Shown in pieces: positions 12,727-23,838 of a stretch of 64,000 bases of DNA. A program made the position numbers and the translations under genes. Every line of letters begins with the position of its first letter. The first letter of the stretch is position 1. The DNA comes from Paramecium octaurelia (lineage: Eukaryota > Ciliophora > Oligohymenophorea > Peniculida > Parameciidae): NCBI GenBank assembly GCA_905182995.1, contig CAJJDP010000123.1, positions 186,001 to 250,000 of the forward strand. The letters run 5' to 3'. The notes below the pieces were generated by a model. The model did not search any database. It was not told where the DNA came from and worked only from the letters and a program-made list of their open reading frames with translations.

Positions 12727-14087
12727 TATATCAAGCAAATCAGCTTAAATACCTTATTTCAGTATTATTTAAGAACCGAAGCTAGTCAAAGATAATAATA
12801 GTAGTCATAAAAACAATATAAGTAAAATTCTTAGGAATGAAAAATCTATGAGTGGATCTATTGATAATCAGTAAGATTGGAGAGTGAAATATGAGGATTT
12901 ACAACAAAGTTTATGCGAGAGAATTCAATAATTAGAAATTGAATTACAAAATATGGAGAAAAATAAAAAGATTGATCAAAAGCATACTGATTAATAAACA
13001 AATCAGTATATTGAAAAATTACAATATATTGTATCTGAAAAGGATTAAGAGATTCTTGAAAAGGATTTAAAAAATGAGAAACTACAAAAGATTATTGATA
13101 TGTAGCAAATAGAAATATAGAAGTATAAGGATGGAATGTAGAATATAAAAAACTCTAATGAGATCCAGAGATTATAGTAAATAGATTAAAAATTCCAACT
13201 AATCAAAGGAAATTTTTCATCACTTAAAATTAATATTTAGCAAATTTTTGATGTTGCTTAATCAGAATAATAAATACATAATTTATCTCTATCTTCCTAT
13301 TCTGTAATTGAGATGATCAATGAGTTCAATTAAGTCATTGAAAAGAGCACTTAGAAGTCAATGCAAAAGTAATACTAAAAGGAATTCTAATTGCCTTGAG
13401 TCAAAACAACTACGACTTTGAGTATTCTGAATAGGAAATAGAAACTAATGATTTCAATTAATTTAAACAATTTTATGATTACTTAATTGAGGCAGTATCT
13501 CTTAAAATGGAGGAATTCTTAAGATGGATTTATGAAATTCTCTTTCAGATTAACGATTGAATTTATAATATTAAATTATCTGTAGAGATGGACTCGCATG
13601 AATTCAAAGAGAATTATTATGATGCAAATGTTATGAAAAGAAGAAGAGTGTAGGATAAAGTAATGGTGGCTCCAATCTTGGAAGTCTTTATGGATATTTG
13701 TAAAAAGCTGGATTATGTAATCAAAATTAATTTAAAAAGAGACATCAAAGGAATATTTGTAGATGGTGATACCAATTAATGAATCAAGAGAGGGTCTTTA
13801 AAATACTGATTAAATTATCATATTGAATTATTTAAAATAGATAGCTATTTATTTGATAAAATCGAAATTAGAATTAGAGGATAAATTGTGTTCTCTTGGA
13901 GATGTCAAATAGTTTGAAATTGAGTTATAGACGATGGAAGCAGATATAAGATAACATATAAGAGTGCAATAATAACTTTAAATTTTGCTAGAATAAGCAT
14001 AATAAAAGCTAGATGAATTTGAATCTGAAAAACTTAAAACTGAATAGTTTATAACTGATTTAAAAAAAAGTCTTGACAATAAGGAAA
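12727..14087 (+). repeat. Direct repeat, copy 2, right of a single N
   Basis: This is the second copy of the 1361-bp block. It continues seamlessly into the rest of the downstream coiled-coil gene, while copy 1 is joined seamlessly to the upstream gene. Collapsing the copies restores one upstream and one downstream gene. Confidence 0.95.
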
Positions 14088-14482
14088 GGGAATTGATGAC
14101 AATTAAGAACGAACTCTATGACACCAAACAAAAGGGAAATCAAAAGGCTCCTTTTTAGCCAACGAAAACAGAGCCCATTCAATCTTCTATGGACCACTTA
14201 GATAATTTATAACTATTCACTTTAGTAGAGAATTCTCCGAACAAAAATAATTTCAATCAAGTACAAGCAGCCATTCGCAAAGGTAGGAATCAGCAGTTAA
14301 GCAAAGAACCACAAAAACCTAAGGGGGATAACACTCCTTAATTGAGTAAGTGTTGTTCCATAATGAAAGAATCATAAAATCAAGATTCCCCAGAGAGAAT
14401 ATCACGGAAATATTCACAACCTAATTATATGGAGATCAATGCTCTGAGATAGTTAATCAAAAAACCTTGGTATACCTATTGA
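13588..14482 (+). CDS. Coiled-coil protein, unknown (complete copy)
   Basis: The model starts at ATG 13588, 27 nt after the stop of the duplicated upstream gene, and ends at TGA 14480-14482. A frame change requires an intron. The best candidate is 13717-13762 (46 nt, GTAATC..TTGTAG), unusually long for this window; a 40-nt alternative also restores the frame. The product is about 282 aa: a short basic N-terminus, a long coiled coil (LELEDKLCSLGDVKQF onward) and a Pro/Ser/Lys-rich tail. A truncated duplicate of the 5' part sits at 12226-12725. No family is recognised. Confidence 0.6.
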
Positions 14483-14612
14483 TTGATTTTTAAAGTCCTT
14501 TGAATTAAAGAAATGAACCTTAGACGTTTAGAAGCATAAGTTAAGAGACTTCGCATATACCTAAAAAATGCTGATTTATAAAAGATTTATTATATTATTA
14601 ATATTTACAAAA

Positions 14613-15748
14613 ATGAATTCTACAAAGTCTGAAATACTTTTTGCCGGATTCAATCAAGATTCAAGTAAACATTCAAAAATGACATATAGGCATGTTTTGT
14701 GTTGGTACTGACACTGGATTTCGAGTGTGCAATGCATTAAACTCAACAGAGAAATTTTAAAGAGATTTGAAAGGTGGTATTGGTCATGTAGAAATGCTAT
14801 ACAGAAGCAATATTTTGGCGTTGGTTGGAGGTGGTTTATAGCCTAAGTATCCCGATAATAAAGTGATCATATGGGATGATCGTAAAAATGCAATATTTCT
14901 ATTTAGATCTTGTAAAATGCATAGGTGAAATGAGTTTCAGGACCAAGATAAAGAATGTTAAATTAAAAAATGATAGAGTGGTTGTTGTTCTTGAGAAAAA
15001 GATATTTGTTTACAATTTCACAGACTTGAAACTACTTGACTAAATTGAAACATGTCCAAATCCAAGAGGTATATTGATAAATATAGAATAAGGAATTTGC
15101 ACCATTAATACAGAGGGTGATCATACTATCTTGGCAACATTAGAGAAATCAGTTGGCAAGGTTTTTGTAAACAATTATGACGCTAACAAAGCTTATTGTA
15201 TAGAGGCTCATGTTTCTCCAATTTCATATCTTCAATTAAATTCCACAGGCACCAAATTGGCCACTTCTAGTGAAAAGGGCACTGTGATTCGTATTTATGA
15301 TACAAATACTGGGTATGTGAATATTTTGAATGATAGGTAAATATCACAAGAACTTCGAAGAGGCAATGATTATGCCACAATAACAAGTTTAGCCTTTGAT
15401 TTTAGATCATAATGGTTGGGTTGTGCATCTGACCAAGGCACCATTCACATCTTTGCAGTCAATTAAGATGGCTTATAATAAGAATAATAAAATTAAAATC
15501 AGGGTTCTCACAATCCGAAGAGTAAATTCGAATTTCTAAAGGGTTTTATTCCAATTTTGGGATCTGAATGGAGTTTTGCCTAATTTAGAGTGCTTGATAC
15601 TAAGTGCAAAGTGTCATTTGTACCTGATGAACATCAATTGATAGTAATTTCATATGAGGGGAAGTACTACAAGGCTTAGTTTGATCCTTAAAAAGGTGGA
15701 GAATGCATAAAAGTGGAAGAGAAATACTTGATTAGTGACAAAGTTTGA
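14613..15748 (+). CDS. PROPPIN (WIPI/Atg18-like) phosphoinositide-binding WD protein
   Basis: The spliced product is 361 aa with two 25-nt introns (14665-14689 and 14882-14906). Opening with FAGFNQDSS, it reads as a seven-bladed propeller of the WIPI type. Its lipid-binding motif is LRRG ([11 protein letters not shown], about residue 230), matching the FRRG/LRRG box of WIPI and WDR45 proteins, in which the two arginines contact PtdIns3P or PtdIns(3,5)P2. [10 protein letters not shown] and [12 protein letters not shown] are typical blade sequences. The expected role is autophagosome formation or endolysosomal lipid sensing. LRRG rather than FRRG points toward the WDR45/WDR45B branch. The stop is only 6 bp before the next ATG. 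Confidence 0.92.
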
Positions 15749-15754
15749 TTTAAT

Positions 15755-16264
15755 ATGTTAAATAACTCATAAACAAATTAAATTCTTATATCAAAAATAT
15801 TTGTAGCTTAATGTCATCAAGATTACGAATAAGCTACAGCTCTTTTAGAATAGTTAACAGGAAATTTAGTTGAGAGTTTGAATATGTTCAATAAACATCC
15901 AAAAATACACAAAATACTATAAGACAACTTCGAAATATTCCCTGAAAATTATTTAGTTTAACCACAATAAATGGATGAAGGGATTGAATAGTACCATAAA
16001 TATTTAGAGTAAATTTGCAATTAGACAAGTAAGGAAGGTAAATGTTTGATTAATGTAATAGAGAAGAAAACCAAGAACAAGAATCCTTGGACTGAAGAAG
16101 AACGGAGATTATTTAAATAAGCAATAAAAGAAGGATCATCAAAAGATTGGAAAGCTATGGCAGCAATCATAAAAACACGATCCCCTCCGTAAGTTCGTTC
16201 TTATTACTAAAAGTATATGAAAAAGAAAAGATAAAAATTAAAGACAGAAAACAAAAATGAATGA
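15755..16264 (+). CDS. SANT/Myb-domain protein
   Basis: This is an intronless product of 169 aa. The C-terminal third is a single SANT/Myb-like domain (NPWTEEERRLFKQAI, then WKAMAAIIKTRSPPQVRSYYQ) with the spaced tryptophans and hydrophobic core of the fold and a very basic tail. Single SANT domains occur in chromatin regulators such as MYSM1- and DMAP-type proteins. The N-terminal 100 residues are helical and unassigned. I infer a nuclear, chromatin-linked role. The gene begins 6 bp after the PROPPIN stop, so its promoter must overlap the upstream gene. It converges with the next gene, with 19 bp between stops. Confidence 0.75.
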
Positions 16265-16283
16265 ATAAATATCTATATATGTA

Positions 16284-17162
16284 TCAATAGAATATATATA
16301 TAATTAAATAGAAGACAAAGGCAATTGAGTAGCAAGAATGACAGCCTTCATTATCCCATTTGCATTCTGAGTTTTCTATAACATAGCTAAAACTGAGACA
16401 TTATGTTGCATATGTAGCTTTATTACAAGTTTATTGATGACAAGAATTGAGATTTTGACTCCAAAAACATCGTGGATGATTTTAGCATTCCAATTTGATT
16501 CCAAAATCATTGCAATTAAACACAACGCATCCTAAATGAGAAGGATAGCATTGTTATTAACTTAATTTATTAAAACTTGGACATTCATTTATAGTATAGT
16601 CGCTACAAACCATGGTCTTACATTAGTTATCTTCCCACTTACAGAATTATTTATTGCATGAATTCATGAATGTAATATCTTCGCAACTCTCCAAAGCAAT
16701 GCAAGTATCTCCATTTTCTCCATTTAAAACACACTCACTTGTTTACGTTCCGATAACTTAAATAGCTCCAACGCAATATTCCACACTATAATCATCGCAC
16801 AATCTCTAATCAGCATCAGATACACAAATTTTTGATTAATAATCCCACCGGCAATCTATTTCCTAACAATTTTCTTCGTTAGAATCAACCTTATCATTTT
16901 CCTGTAGCTCCTCACACCCTTTCAATTCCTTACAAAATCCTATTGTAATGTCCCAATAACATCGTAATTTTCCAGCAAAATATGAGCAATCCTCACTTGT
17001 TCTTTCAAGGCAATTTATTTCTTCACAAATGCCAGATTTTTGTTCAAAATAGCATCCTCGGGCATCTCTACATAAGTCCTCAAAATATATCTCGTTGCAT
17101 GAACATTTCTTTGCCATGGAAATATACAAAAAAGAGAGCATGCATATTAATATTGCAATCAT
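16284..17162 (-). CDS. Secreted cysteine-rich surface protein (Paramecium surface-antigen-like repeats)
   Basis: This intronless protein has 292 aa. The N-terminus is a signal peptide (MIAILICMLSFLYISMA). The body carries regularly spaced cysteines in a recurring pattern of C, about 10 residues, GC, C-x-W and GxC, for example DARGCYFEQKSGICEE and NQCKTMVCSDY. This resembles the cysteine periods of Paramecium immobilisation and mini-antigens. The extreme C-terminus is hydrophobic (IAFVFYLIIYIFY), as expected for a GPI-anchor signal or membrane tail. I infer a cell-surface or extracellular protein. The family match is by periodicity, not by a distinct motif. Confidence 0.7.
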
Positions 17163-17460
17163 TTTTTATTTTTTAATCAACATACAATTAAATACAACTA
17201 GTCAACTTTGTACTTATTCTCATGATATATTCAATGCGAAATTACACTCTAAATGAGACATCCTATTTAATACATTTAATCCTATGCAAATCTAATAAAC
17301 ATACTCTTAAATACATGAAAAAAATTATAATAAGTTTAAAAATTATCATATCTTAATAATAAAACATGATTAATATTCGAGGAATCATTTTTAATAGTTA
17401 TTTGTAAGATATGCAAAGATTATTAAATTAAATTGATAAATCTACAAATAAATTTAAAAA

Positions 17461-18078
17461 ATGGTAAGCATCTTTGACTTTATTTCTTCTTCAATCATAA
17501 TTGCAACTATTAATAATTCAAGAAAAAAAAATAATTCAAATCATCTGGTTAAAATTTGGACGAGAATATAAGATTATACTACATAAATCGTCACTAAGTA
17601 AAAAAGTTATTCAAATTGCTATATTTTTAGTTTCTATTATTATATATCATAATTGAGACATGATCATTCCATGTTTTTGGATCAATGCTTTTTTAATAAG
17701 TGAGATTTTAACTCAAAAGTGAATGTTAAATCTGTCTCTAATCATTCATCTATTTCTATAATTAATTAATAATATTATAATACTCTCTTACAATATCTCA
17801 TAAAAAATAAATGAGAACCAATAGTAAAATTAAAAGAAATATTAGGTTAGACATATCGTTTATTTATATTTAATTAAATACATAGGCTTTAAATTAATAA
17901 ATTTTATCTGTGATACAAAGAAAAAAAGTCCAATAATAACCAAAGGATTAATAATTCAAGAAGCATTAAACGCAATTTGCCATTCAAAGATTTTTTCTCA
18001 AACAGAATGAGAATTGAGGACAAATAATTAAAGAATCCTGAATATAGATTTGATAGATTTAATTTTTAAATATTTTGA
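17461..18078 (+). other. Possible gene fragment(s), unresolved
   Basis: Two plus-strand stretches read like protein with TAA/TAG as Gln. One is an 80-codon frame from ATG 17461 to TGA 17703. The other is about 50 codons ending at TGA 18078 with a basic segment (KRNLPFKDFF). I could not link them by introns of the usual size. They may be exons of one small gene, a decayed gene or chance. The stretch 17163-17460 holds nothing I can support. Confidence 0.25.
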
Positions 18079-18211
18079 GGGTAAGCAATTAATATTTATG
18101 ATAATAAATTTTATTTCCCAATGAATTTTTAGTAAAGATTGTAAATTAAATTTAAAATTTATCAATTATCTGTTTAATCGTTTGTTAATTTTTGTATTTA
18201 TTAAAAATTAA

Positions 18212-19140
18212 TCAATCCCTTTAGAATTTACCTTCAAACCATTCACCAATTTTCTCTTGATCCAACTATTTTAATGTACCAGCTCCATGCATATTTCCTT
18301 CTTTCCAATATCCCTTATAGTATGATCCATCCTGAAATTACATTTCCCCATATCCATCTTTTCTACCATTTTTATAGTTGCCTAAAACTAAATTATAGTC
18401 CTACCTACATATTTCTTGCCATCCGGCCAATTGAACTCTCCTTTTCCGTTCATCTTTCCTTATAGCCAACTGCCCTTATATTTACGACCATCAACCCACA
18501 CATATAAACCTTCACCTTAGATCTAATTGTCCACAAATTCTCCTTCATAATAAGACCCATCAGAAAAGGTATATTTCCCTCTACCTTCTTTTTTTCCTTT
18601 GACAAATTCCCCATCATACCATGCTCCATCTGGCCAAACTTCTTTGCCTCTTCCATTTTATAAGTCTTGTCTCCATTCCCCTTAATAATATGCTCCATCA
18701 TTATGATAGAATATTCCTTCCCCTTCTGCCTAATCCTATTGCCAATATCCTTCATACATATCTCCATTTTGATGTATCATTCTTCCATGTCCATTAGTTT
18801 TATCATTTTTCCATTCTCCTACATAAATGCTACCTGATGGCCAATACTATATGCCATAACCACTTCTTTAGCCTGTTTTCCATCCTCCAACATAAATTAT
18901 ATTAGATTCATTAAATTGCTTAAAATAAGTCATCTAAATTACATAAGGTGGATAAGTTGTGATTCTATAATTATCTGAAGGACTTTGCTTTGGTCTATAT
19001 TTACCGAATTTTGATATTGTATGTCGAACGAATTCATTTTCAATTTAAGGTTTTCTTTTGTAAGGAATGGCATCGCTTGAAAAAATGAGATCTGTATCTT
19101 CTTGCTGTGTTGAGGGATCCAAAAAGGTTATATTTGCCAT
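18212..19140 (-). CDS. MORN-repeat protein
   Basis: The spliced product is 301 aa with one 23-nt intron (18382-18404). After a ~90-residue N-terminal region there are eight or nine tandem 22-23-residue MORN repeats with the consensus YxGxWxxGxxxGxGxxxxxDG (YEGEFVDNQIQGEG and YVGNYKNGRKDGYG are examples). MORN repeats form elongated beta-strand rods found in cortical, basal-body and membrane-contact proteins. In Paramecium they are common at the cortex. No catalytic domain is present, so this is likely a scaffold. The frame is open upstream of ATG 19140, but no earlier ATG precedes the in-frame TGA. Confidence 0.88.
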
Positions 19141-19320
19141 ATTTTCTGGTTGAGTATCTTCAGGAGTGATCAGGATTGTATTCGACTAAGCTTTTCAATT
19201 TAACGTACGTGTTTATATGTTAAAGGGTACATTAGTACTGGGGGGTCAACGAAAAAGGGTTCTGTCACGGGCTTTGAACAACAACCTTATCCCATTAATA
19301 AATTTAGTATTTAAAATAAT

Positions 19321-19716
19321 ATGTAAAATCCATTAAATTAAGAGGTATCACTTTCACATAAACCTATAGCAATTTATATTGATAGAGAAGATCAATGGAG
19401 AATTATGCATAGGAACTTAATAGCCAGTAATTCAAAATGTAATCCAATTTTTATAATAGAGATTATAGTGTCCTGTTATTAATGTTAGAAAAAAAATTAA
19501 TGTTCAGCCAGAGCCTAATTTATGAAATGTGACTATTGTAGTTAAGTAAATAAAGTTTTTGATCCAGATCCCTTAGTAAGTGATCAAATACTATTCATTT
19601 AGTTTTATGTCGATGTTTTTTGTTAGAATTGTTCCAAAAGAATTAAAATACCAAAAAATGGAAGTGTTTATAAATGTCCATTCTGTTTTGTTCTCAACAG
19701 AAAAACGAATAGATGA
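19321..19716 (+). CDS. Small double zinc-ribbon protein
   Basis: The spliced product is 115 aa with introns 19439-19459 (21 nt) and 19576-19602 (27 nt, GTAAGT donor). Cysteine pairs are arranged as CYQCQ, then MKCDYCSQVN, then CQNCSKRI, then YKCPFCFVLN. They would make two zinc-ribbon modules, of which the C-terminal one resembles the C-x2-C, IxxPxGxxxxxC-x2-C style of LSD1-like fingers. The function is unknown: nucleic-acid or protein binding. It is divergent from the MORN gene, with about 180 bp between starts. Confidence 0.7.
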
Positions 19717-19979
19717 AATAACAAAATATTCATTTCTTATTATTTTATTTCTAAGATTAATTTTTAATCTCTGCAATAGCCTAATTGTCCAAGCTTTTAA
19801 ATAATTATATAAATCATATTATGATAATAATACAAAAAGTAGTATAATAAATTGTATTATCATTATATTTAAGATTGTTAAATAGAATATGTAACTGAGA
19901 TCATTGAGTGATTAATTGGGATTAAATATATTACTTAATTATCAAATATCTACTTGGTAGATAATAGAAAAAATAAAAA

Positions 19980-20432
19980 TCATATTAGTTTCTTATTACT
20001 TACATAATCAATAAAATCTTCATAATCTGAAGGATAAGTAATTTCAATTTATTGATTTTTTATAGAATTTTTCAACTTTATTTATTAAGGACTCACCAAG
20101 GTCTCTTTGACTCTAAATGATTCGTTGAATTTTTTATCCATGGTCTATTTATTTTATTACCTGATTTATAATGAAGCCTTTGGTTTTAATTATTTTAATC
20201 TTGGAGTGATATTAACCTACTTGAAAACTAAAAGTTGAGAGCTTTCTAAGAAGGATGGAGATTTGCTTGTAGGTGTAACAGGTAAAGTTGTCATGTGTCT
20301 TGGGGTTAAGAATTCTAATTTCTGATTTTAACTTTATGATGCTTTTTTTTATTTCTAACTCCTTCCTGGCCCTACCATATTAAAGTAATGGTATCTATCT
20401 GAAAGCTCGACTAAGTGCATTCCGATAATCAT
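19980..20432 (-). CDS. Small Ser/Gln-rich protein, unknown
   Basis: An uninterrupted 150-codon frame runs from ATG 20432 to TGA 19980. The N-terminus (MIIGMHLVELSDRYHYFN) is compact, the middle is basic and rich in Gln, Ser and Thr-Pro (TPRHMTTLPVTPTSKSPS), and the end is acidic. A GTAAGT near the 3' end could be an intron donor, but no acceptor lies in range. No domain is recognised, and disordered or regulatory is the best description. Confidence 0.5.
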
Positions 20433-20544
20433 TTTCTTTCTTTTTTGTATTTCACAATATGCGACTGTCGGTTTAAACATAAAATAAATACATAATATTT
20501 ATTTATATAAAATATTTTATGCATGCTAATAATATCGGAACAAT

Positions 20545-21554
20545 GAAAATTAGTAAAGTATCACTGACCCTTTAAGATTAATTCTAATGATCCTCATATC
20601 TTAAATTCAGTTTAAGATAATTAAAATATCAACTAGTTGAGAGATTTTTCTTATTCTTTATTTTGATTAAAATTTATAATTTATTAATTTTTCATTTTCC
20701 CTAGGCAAGTTTAATAAACAGATTTGAATTCAATTCAATTAAATGTTCATTATCTACATTCAACTTGAAATCTGAAGATTTTTATTAAAATAAATTTTTT
20801 GATTAATCATTAAATACCTTAACTGCTAAAATTCCTATAGTTAGCTACTTAAAATATAGATTTTTGATATATTAAACATCAAAACAAACTGGATGTCTTC
20901 ATAAACTGTTATAATTTATTAGAGAATGATGTAAATCAAATAATATCTAAATTTCACAATTTTGAAGAGGCAACTCTTCCTTCTCATAATTAAAATTCTA
21001 TTTTTCATCCTTATTTATTTGATTAAACATTCTTATTACAAAAGCTATAGTAATCAGAGGACTAACAGAAGAACAGAAGACACTGTTATTATTTATAACA
21101 TTGACTTTGATCCTAATTAGATCAATAAGTTATCGACGGAATACATAGATTTGGATGGAAAAAGAATATCATGCTTTATAGATTTATTTCTTAATCAATA
21201 ATGGAAGATAAGATTATAGAGAGAGACGCTTATGAATATAAAAATATTTAGAATAATCTTAATTGGTTCTTTAAAACTCAAATGTTTATTCTATTTTAAA
21301 ATATCCAAGTTGAATCTTTAGAATCCTTTTACAATTTATTTTATAGTATAAATGTGCAATTATAGTTTTAAAATAATTATTATTAATATTCTAGATAATT
21401 CTTATTAATTCAAATTAATTCTAATATAAAGAAAGTGATCAAATATATTATATGTGTATATATGAATAAATAAATAATTTAAGTAATTGTAGATCTGTTT
21501 TATTCAAAGGAATAGTGTTGTGGGTTGAATGAACACGAACTTAAAATATTATGA
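20545..21554 (+). pseudogene. Unresolved or decaying gene
   Basis: Several overlapping plus-strand frames look protein-coding in turn. About 20585-20915 reads without TGA (SLSTFNLKSEDFYQ). About 20925-21110 reads in another frame (IISKFHNFEEATLP). About 21120-21554 reads in a third (LNWFFKTQMFILFQ, NLFYSINVQL). Joining them needs introns of 28 and 36 nt with non-GTA starts. The only ATG at the 5' end (20545) is separated by an in-frame TGA. This could be a gene with atypical introns or a pseudogene. No family is recognised. Confidence 0.35.
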
Positions 21555-21706
21555 TAATTTTCTAAATTAACATGTTTACTTAAATAAATGAATATAATTT
21601 AACTTTTAATTTTAACAACTCAATCCAGCTTTCAGAAGAAACCTATCAATAAAATAGGTAATAATGTATTTCTCAATAATATTTATATTTTATAATTAAA
21701 TAATAG

Positions 21707-23406
21707 ATGCACTTGAATATTCAAGGCTCTAGAAAACCCAGTTAGATTAGTAGCCCAACCTCAATCAAGAAGCCAACGATATCTTAACTTCTCATAAACT
21801 TTAGATCACCTATTACTGTTCCTAATAGTTCATAGGTTTCACCTCAGAATTCTGAACAAAATCTTCAAAAAGCATTGCATTCTCATAAGGGATCTTAGAT
21901 TGATGTTACAAATTTAACAAAATTGATTAGACATAGCAAATCGCCAAATTTAGAAATAAATGATATACAAAACAATGAAAATTAAAGCTAATAATAATTA
22001 TAAGCATTATTGGCAAAAGCAAGAGAAATTACTTAGAATAAATCAAAACCACCAATAATTAAGCAATAAGTTCAATCAATTTAAACACAATCGATTAATC
22101 AATTAAAAGAACTATTCAATGATAATTTGTATTGCAGAAATACATTTCACTTTCAATTTGTAGTTGGGATTGGTGGATTTGGTAAAGTATGGAAGGTAGA
22201 GCATAAGAAAACAGGACAGATATATGCCATGAAGGAAATGTCAAAAGCATTGTAAAAATAGTATTTTTACACTAGAATTATAACAAAAAAAAGTGTTAAT
22301 TCAGTAATGAATGAGAGAATACTTTTGAGTGAACTGAAACATCCTTTTCTAGTTAACATGAATTATGCTTATTAAGACAAAGAAACACTGTATTTAATTA
22401 TGGATTATATGTCTGGAGGTGATTTGAGGTATCACATAGGAAGAATGAGAAGATTCAACGAAGAGTAGACTAGTAACATCAAAACTATTATATTGAGGGT
22501 TTTTTGTGGCTTGCATATTCTTAAGTCTTGAATACGTTCACGAAAATAACATTATTCACAGAGATATCAAACCAGAAAATTTAGTTTTAGATAGTAAAGG
22601 ATATGTGCATTTGACTGATTTTGGGATAGCCAGAGTTATGAAACCAGAAAATTCAAGTGATACAAGTGGAACACCAGGATACATGGGTAAATACTTATAC
22701 AAGTTGTAGCTCCTGAAGTAATGTATAGATAAAATCATACATATGCTGTGGATTATTATGCGTTGGGAGTCATTGCTTATGAATTTATGTTAGGAAGAGT
22801 ATATATTATTATTAACCCTTAGAGACCATATGTTGGAAGGTCAAGATAGGAGATTAGAGACTAGATTATGGCAAAATAGGTTTAAATTAGGAAATCAGAT
22901 ATACCAGAAAATTGGTCCATAGAGGCTGCTGACTTTATTAATAGAGTAATAGTTATATCAAATCGATTAGCTTCTATAAAGGAAACCTCAATAGAGATTA
23001 GGTTTTAATGGTAGTTAGGAAATCAAATAGCATCCTTGGTTCTAGAAATTTCCTTGGCAGAAATTATAAAATTTTGAGTTGAATCCTCCCTTCCAACCAA
23101 ATGTATTGATGTATTAATCAAATAGAAAACTGAAGATAATTTTGATTAAAAATAAATAATTTTGGAAGATTAGGAGAACAATGAATTGATCCAATAGAAT
23201 CTTCTGGTTTTAAAAGACCCTTCTTCTTCAGGTATTAAGAGTTAAATCATTAAGACTTATTTTAGGGTTATGAGTTTAATGCCAATCAGAGTGTAAATAA
23301 AGTTTCATCAACCACTGATCAATCTTCGAGTTCGTCTTCTAAACATAGTAGAAATTTCAGTTCGAACATAGAAAAACCACGATTTTTTGAACAAGCTCAT
23401 AAATGA
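21707..23406 (+). CDS. AGC-family Ser/Thr protein kinase
   Basis: Seven introns of 23-25 nt (22252, 22473, 22687, 22799, 22946, 23103 and 23232 are the starts) were removed to give 510 aa in an exact frame. The N-terminal 145 residues are Ser/Gln-rich. The kinase domain has GIGGFGKV (about 152), AMKEM with the ATP lysine, the catalytic loop HRDIKPEN (about 269), DFG and a GTPGYMAPE activation segment. It ends with QRLGFNG and HPWF, typical of AGC kinases, and the tail has an FQGYEFN turn. All catalytic residues are present. It is probably a cAMP/lipid-pathway type kinase, substrate unknown. AGC kinases of this style are strongly amplified in Paramecium. Confidence 0.92.
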
Positions 23407-23565
23407 TTTACATAATCCTATTCATTATAGTATATTAATGCTATTTATAAATTATATAATTTAATTATAATCATTTATTAATTGGATTATAACAGTTTTA
23501 GAATTTTCCAAGAAAAAATTATTAATCCAATTTCCCTATTGAAACTATTAATAATAAATTTTTGA

Positions 23566-23838
23566 ATGAAATTTTCTAGAAAAATAGGAGAAGATCAAAA
23601 GGTCAACTCAAAAACAAGAAAAATTATGAAATGCCCCAAAAATACTAAAGAAGAATAAAAAAAGAAATTATTGAAATTAGTGCTACTTCTAACAGACTTA
23701 CAAAAAGATCTTCAGAGCTTAGAAAGACATTGTCCTTCAGAGTTTCAAAAAATACCTTAGTAGAACCCAAAATCGAAGGAAAAAGACTCTAAATTTTAAA
23801 GTAAATCTAAATCAACTCCCACAAAAAGTCTAAAATGA
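23566..23838 (+). CDS. Small basic coiled-coil protein, unknown
   Basis: This is an intronless frame of 90 aa. It is strongly lysine-rich, with one amphipathic helix in the middle (KLLKLVLLLTDLQKDLQSLE) and a Ser/Lys tail. It starts 159 bp after the kinase stop. No family is recognised. The good codon-level reading over 90 codons, with Gln stops read through, supports it. Confidence 0.5.

Noticed and set aside
18450..18767. Met/Lys-rich minus-strand frame
   Set aside because: It is an out-of-register reading of the MORN repeats; the correct frame shows regular YxGxWxxG periods.
19580..19804. Plus-strand hydrophobic frame and its antisense partner
   Set aside because: Both overlap the zinc-ribbon gene, which has proper cysteine pairs and micro-introns.
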